Source: Istiophorus platypterus
Taxonomy: Eukaryota; Chordata; Actinopteri; Istiophoriformes; Istiophoridae
Direction of reading: 5' to 3'
Assembly (NCBI GenBank): GCA_016859345.1
Contig: CM029118.1
Location: 32,739,501 to 32,803,500 of the forward strand
Length of the DNA stretch: 64,000 nt
In this document: positions 61,385-64,000 of the stretch, one piece after another
How positions within the stretch are numbered: the stretch's first letter is position 1
How the letters are laid out: each line of letters opens with the position of its first letter
Notes under the pieces: generated by a model
The model's input: only the letters and a program-made list of their open reading frames with translations
Told to the model about the DNA's origin: nothing
Databases searched by the model: none
Program-made: the position numbers and the translations under genes

Positions 61385-64000
61385 CTAAAAGAAGAACAGA
61401 AACATTTATTACACAGTGGAATTACACCTAAGAGGGAGCTCATTACAGCCTGACTGATTTTATTTACCAGTGTTTGCTCATTATTAGTGTAAATGTTGGT
61501 CAATTGGTTACAAGAGATTAGAGTAATGGAAAGCAAAAGATAAATGTTTGAGCTATTTTATTATAAGTGTCATTATAACAGAGTAGTTTGTCCACTTGAG
61601 AGCCCTGCGATACACTCTTGACCACTGTCTGGGCAGAACAGAATCTTTTGTCAATCCATTATGTCTTCATGGCAAGTTGCTCATTTGCATGTGAAATATA
61701 TGAATTGAATAATTATAAACCATGCACCATCATTTCCCATGTTTTTTTAAATCCACAAGAAGCTTGACAATGGTTGCATCAGGCATGGATGTTCTTTTCT
61801 ACAGTACTCAAGACAGCCACTACAATCACCTCCTCCCATGCACTCAACAGCAAAGAATCCAAGTTATGTATGTTAAACTTAACTGAGCTCGCTACACACA
61901 ATTTAATTTTACATCTATTAGTTAAAAGGTCAATAGGAACCTTCTAATCAATTAAATGAACAACAATATTGTCTTCTTTCAACAAAAACTATAATTTAAA
62001 AAAAAATTTGTTTAGGACCTTTTTTTCGTGATGAAAACTCAATAAGTATTTAATTTGCATTTCAGTTGTGTTATATCTCTAGTCATGTTAACACTACTGA
62101 TTCAGGGAAGAAAAAAAAAATTCATCCACAATCCCCCAAGAAGCAGCCAAAAACACAAGTGACAAATCACAAGAATAGGCAACAATCTGATATTTATAAT
62201 GATAATTATCATCATTTTGTTGGCAAGATAACCAGAGATTTGCCAGGTGTAGACAGGAGCAATGTTTGAAGTCCCTACTGTCTTAACTTCAAGGGCTAAT
62301 TGGCTAGCTTCTTCACCTTCGTCTCCTCTAAGTCTCACAAAAACCTATGGCCGCTTATGTTTGCTTCCCTCCGACTGTCTGTGCTCACATAAACAATAAG
62401 GCAATAATGATGAACTCCCAACAAAGCTCTTCTCATGTACATGTTTTTTCTATTTGTGTTTTCTGACTACAGATAAAGTATCAAATAGTGACTAAAATGC
62501 GGCCCTTTCAGATGACATGCTAACCAGCAGTTACTTCCACGCCATTTTCATCCTGCTGCTCTGCACTGTGAAAAATCTCATATAAATTAAAGATGACAGC
62601 TTTTTTGTGATTTTGGCTATATTTAATTATCAAAATGGTCACTCAAAGAGAAAGTCAGAAGTGGAGAAAAAGCCCAAGTGCGCCCGCATGGTGACACTGT
62701 CGACTCTCTTCTATGGAAAGTAGCTAATGTTTGTCCAAGAAGTTGCTAGATTTGTCGCTAGGTGCTTTTATGAAGAAAAGTCACTACAGGAGTATGAAGA
62801 GTCAGCAAATCTAGTGACAAAGATGCTAAGTTGATAAATTTTTCCCTGAAATTACTTTCAGTAATGTTTAAGGACTAACATAGGAGTGAAAGTAAGGCCT
62901 GCCATACACTATAGTCGAGAAAAGTCCAAAAAAACAGAAACATGTACATGATGTAAAGCAGTACAAAAGCCCTGCAATAACAAATGCTTGTTTGAAATGC
63001 TTTGTGTTTGTTGACAGCGTGTGTTAATTAAGTTCTACGATTCATTTTGTACTGTGTTGAGTTATATTAAGGTGTTCAGCTAATTTCCATTTTGTATATG
63101 GAGGAGCAAACAAATCAAAGTCCCATTTGAAAGATTTATAAAAATTCAAAATTTCCCACTTTTTTCTTCTTTTTGCTAGCAACAGAAAAACGCCACTGTC
63201 ACCGACTGCCATCCCAGTAACTGTCCATGATGAAGCTTAAAAGTTCTTTTTCATCTGTATGGTTTTACAGTGGCCTACCAAAGGCGTTAGTCAGCTCCCC
63301 AAACCACTCAGTATCCACTCTGTTATCAGCTGTATGCAAACAGTTTGGAAGAATCCCCTTGGTTCCAGGAAGTGATGTGTCTGGGTGTTATCAGTGTGAT
63401 GTGGGTGAAGTGATTTTGCCACAGAAACTGCTCTCTTTCCACCACAGGAAACACACATAAGCTGAGACGAATGAAGATGAATAAATCATTAAAAATTCCT
63501 TGATATGTCACCATTTTCATTGACTCTATAAAGCCTAAAATACAATTTCAATCAAAGGCCTGTACCATTCCATTCAATGTACTTGAATGTCAGTCTCAGC
63601 AGTGGATATCACAAAACCTCTACCTGCTACCTGTATGCATCAATGGCGATGCAGCTAAGTAGGAAAATATGCATTTTTATGATTTGATTAAACTGACCCA
63701 ATGGGATGGATCACACATTGTCAGAAAGTATGGTGCATATATTATGATAGTTTATTATTTTATGACGAAATAATACCAAACTCCAAGCACAAAAGCCGAA
63801 ATCCAGAGTAGTTACAATTATCCCTTTATCAATGCAGAATTCTGATTTTGTGTCCATATATTTGGGTATGCTCAGAAGGTGATAATTCGAGTTCCAGGTA
63901 CTTTCAGAGTTTGTAGGCAGTGCCATCAAACCAGATTACTCACGGAAATGTGATATCACATTACAACAAGGATGGACTACATCAAATACTACAATACTGC
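61385..64000 (-). other. asb7 last intron (to window end)
   Basis: I found no ankyrin-repeat coding exon in this stretch on the minus strand, so it is best read as the intron before the asb7 terminal exon. The other frames show only short open stretches. The longest is 77 codons at 63227-63460 (+), without recognisable motifs. Confidence 0.5.

Noticed and set aside
1..64000. tRNA, rRNA, CRISPR arrays, riboswitches, phage or operon features
   Set aside because: No cloverleaf with A/B boxes, spaced direct repeats or prokaryotic signals were recognised; the window is vertebrate nuclear DNA.

Overview
This window is vertebrate nuclear DNA, almost certainly from a ray-finned (teleost-like) fish. 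It is AT-rich, with short GT-AG exons scattered among long introns, many microsatellites and a dense load of decayed Tc1/mariner transposons. It also holds degraded non-LTR retrotransposons and dispersed repeats of types I associate with teleost genomes. There are no operons, CRISPR arrays or bacterial-style genes. I could not identify the species.

Two real genes are visible, both on the minus strand. The main one is a complete aldh1a3 (retinaldehyde dehydrogenase 3), running from the ATG at 33471 down to the stop at 13153. I resolved all 13 coding exons; every junction is GT-AG, the reading phases agree throughout, and the joined frame is 1536 nt (511 residues plus stop). The catalytic Glu280 and Cys314 fall at the positions used in human ALDH1A3. 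A TATA box and a GC box lie just upstream of the start. At the right edge is the last coding exon of asb7 (61384..61245), which encodes the C-terminal SOCS-box region; the rest of asb7 lies beyond the window. Gene order and orientation (asb7 then aldh1a3, head to tail) match what I know of human 15q26.3, where LRRK1 follows, so lrrk1 would be expected to the left of this window.

Layout: 1-420 Tc1 fragment; 421-13152 non-coding DNA with repeats and the presumed aldh1a3 3' UTR; 13153-33471 aldh1a3; 33531-33600 promoter elements; 33755-45120 intergenic DNA with four Tc1/mariner remnants and large CA/GT microsatellites; 45123-50900 a repeat cluster (dispersed repeat, Ty3/gypsy reverse transcriptase scrap, Tc1 pieces, a broken LINE with an inverted duplication, a second dispersed repeat); 53940-56130 a decayed LINE of the type with a restriction-like endonuclease; 57015-58345 another Tc1; 58346-61244 asb7 3' UTR or intergenic DNA; 61245-61384 asb7 last exon; 61385-64000 asb7 intron.

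aldh1a3 makes retinoic acid from retinaldehyde. asb7 encodes a substrate adaptor of a cullin-RING ubiquitin ligase. They are neighbours by conserved synteny, not by shared pathway. I found no convincing undescribed biological system. The oddities most worth checking are a 48-bp perfect inverted duplication inside a LINE, a 16-bp-arm palindrome in the presumed aldh1a3 3' UTR, unusual residues and weak splice donors in aldh1a3, and several unclassified repeat blocks.
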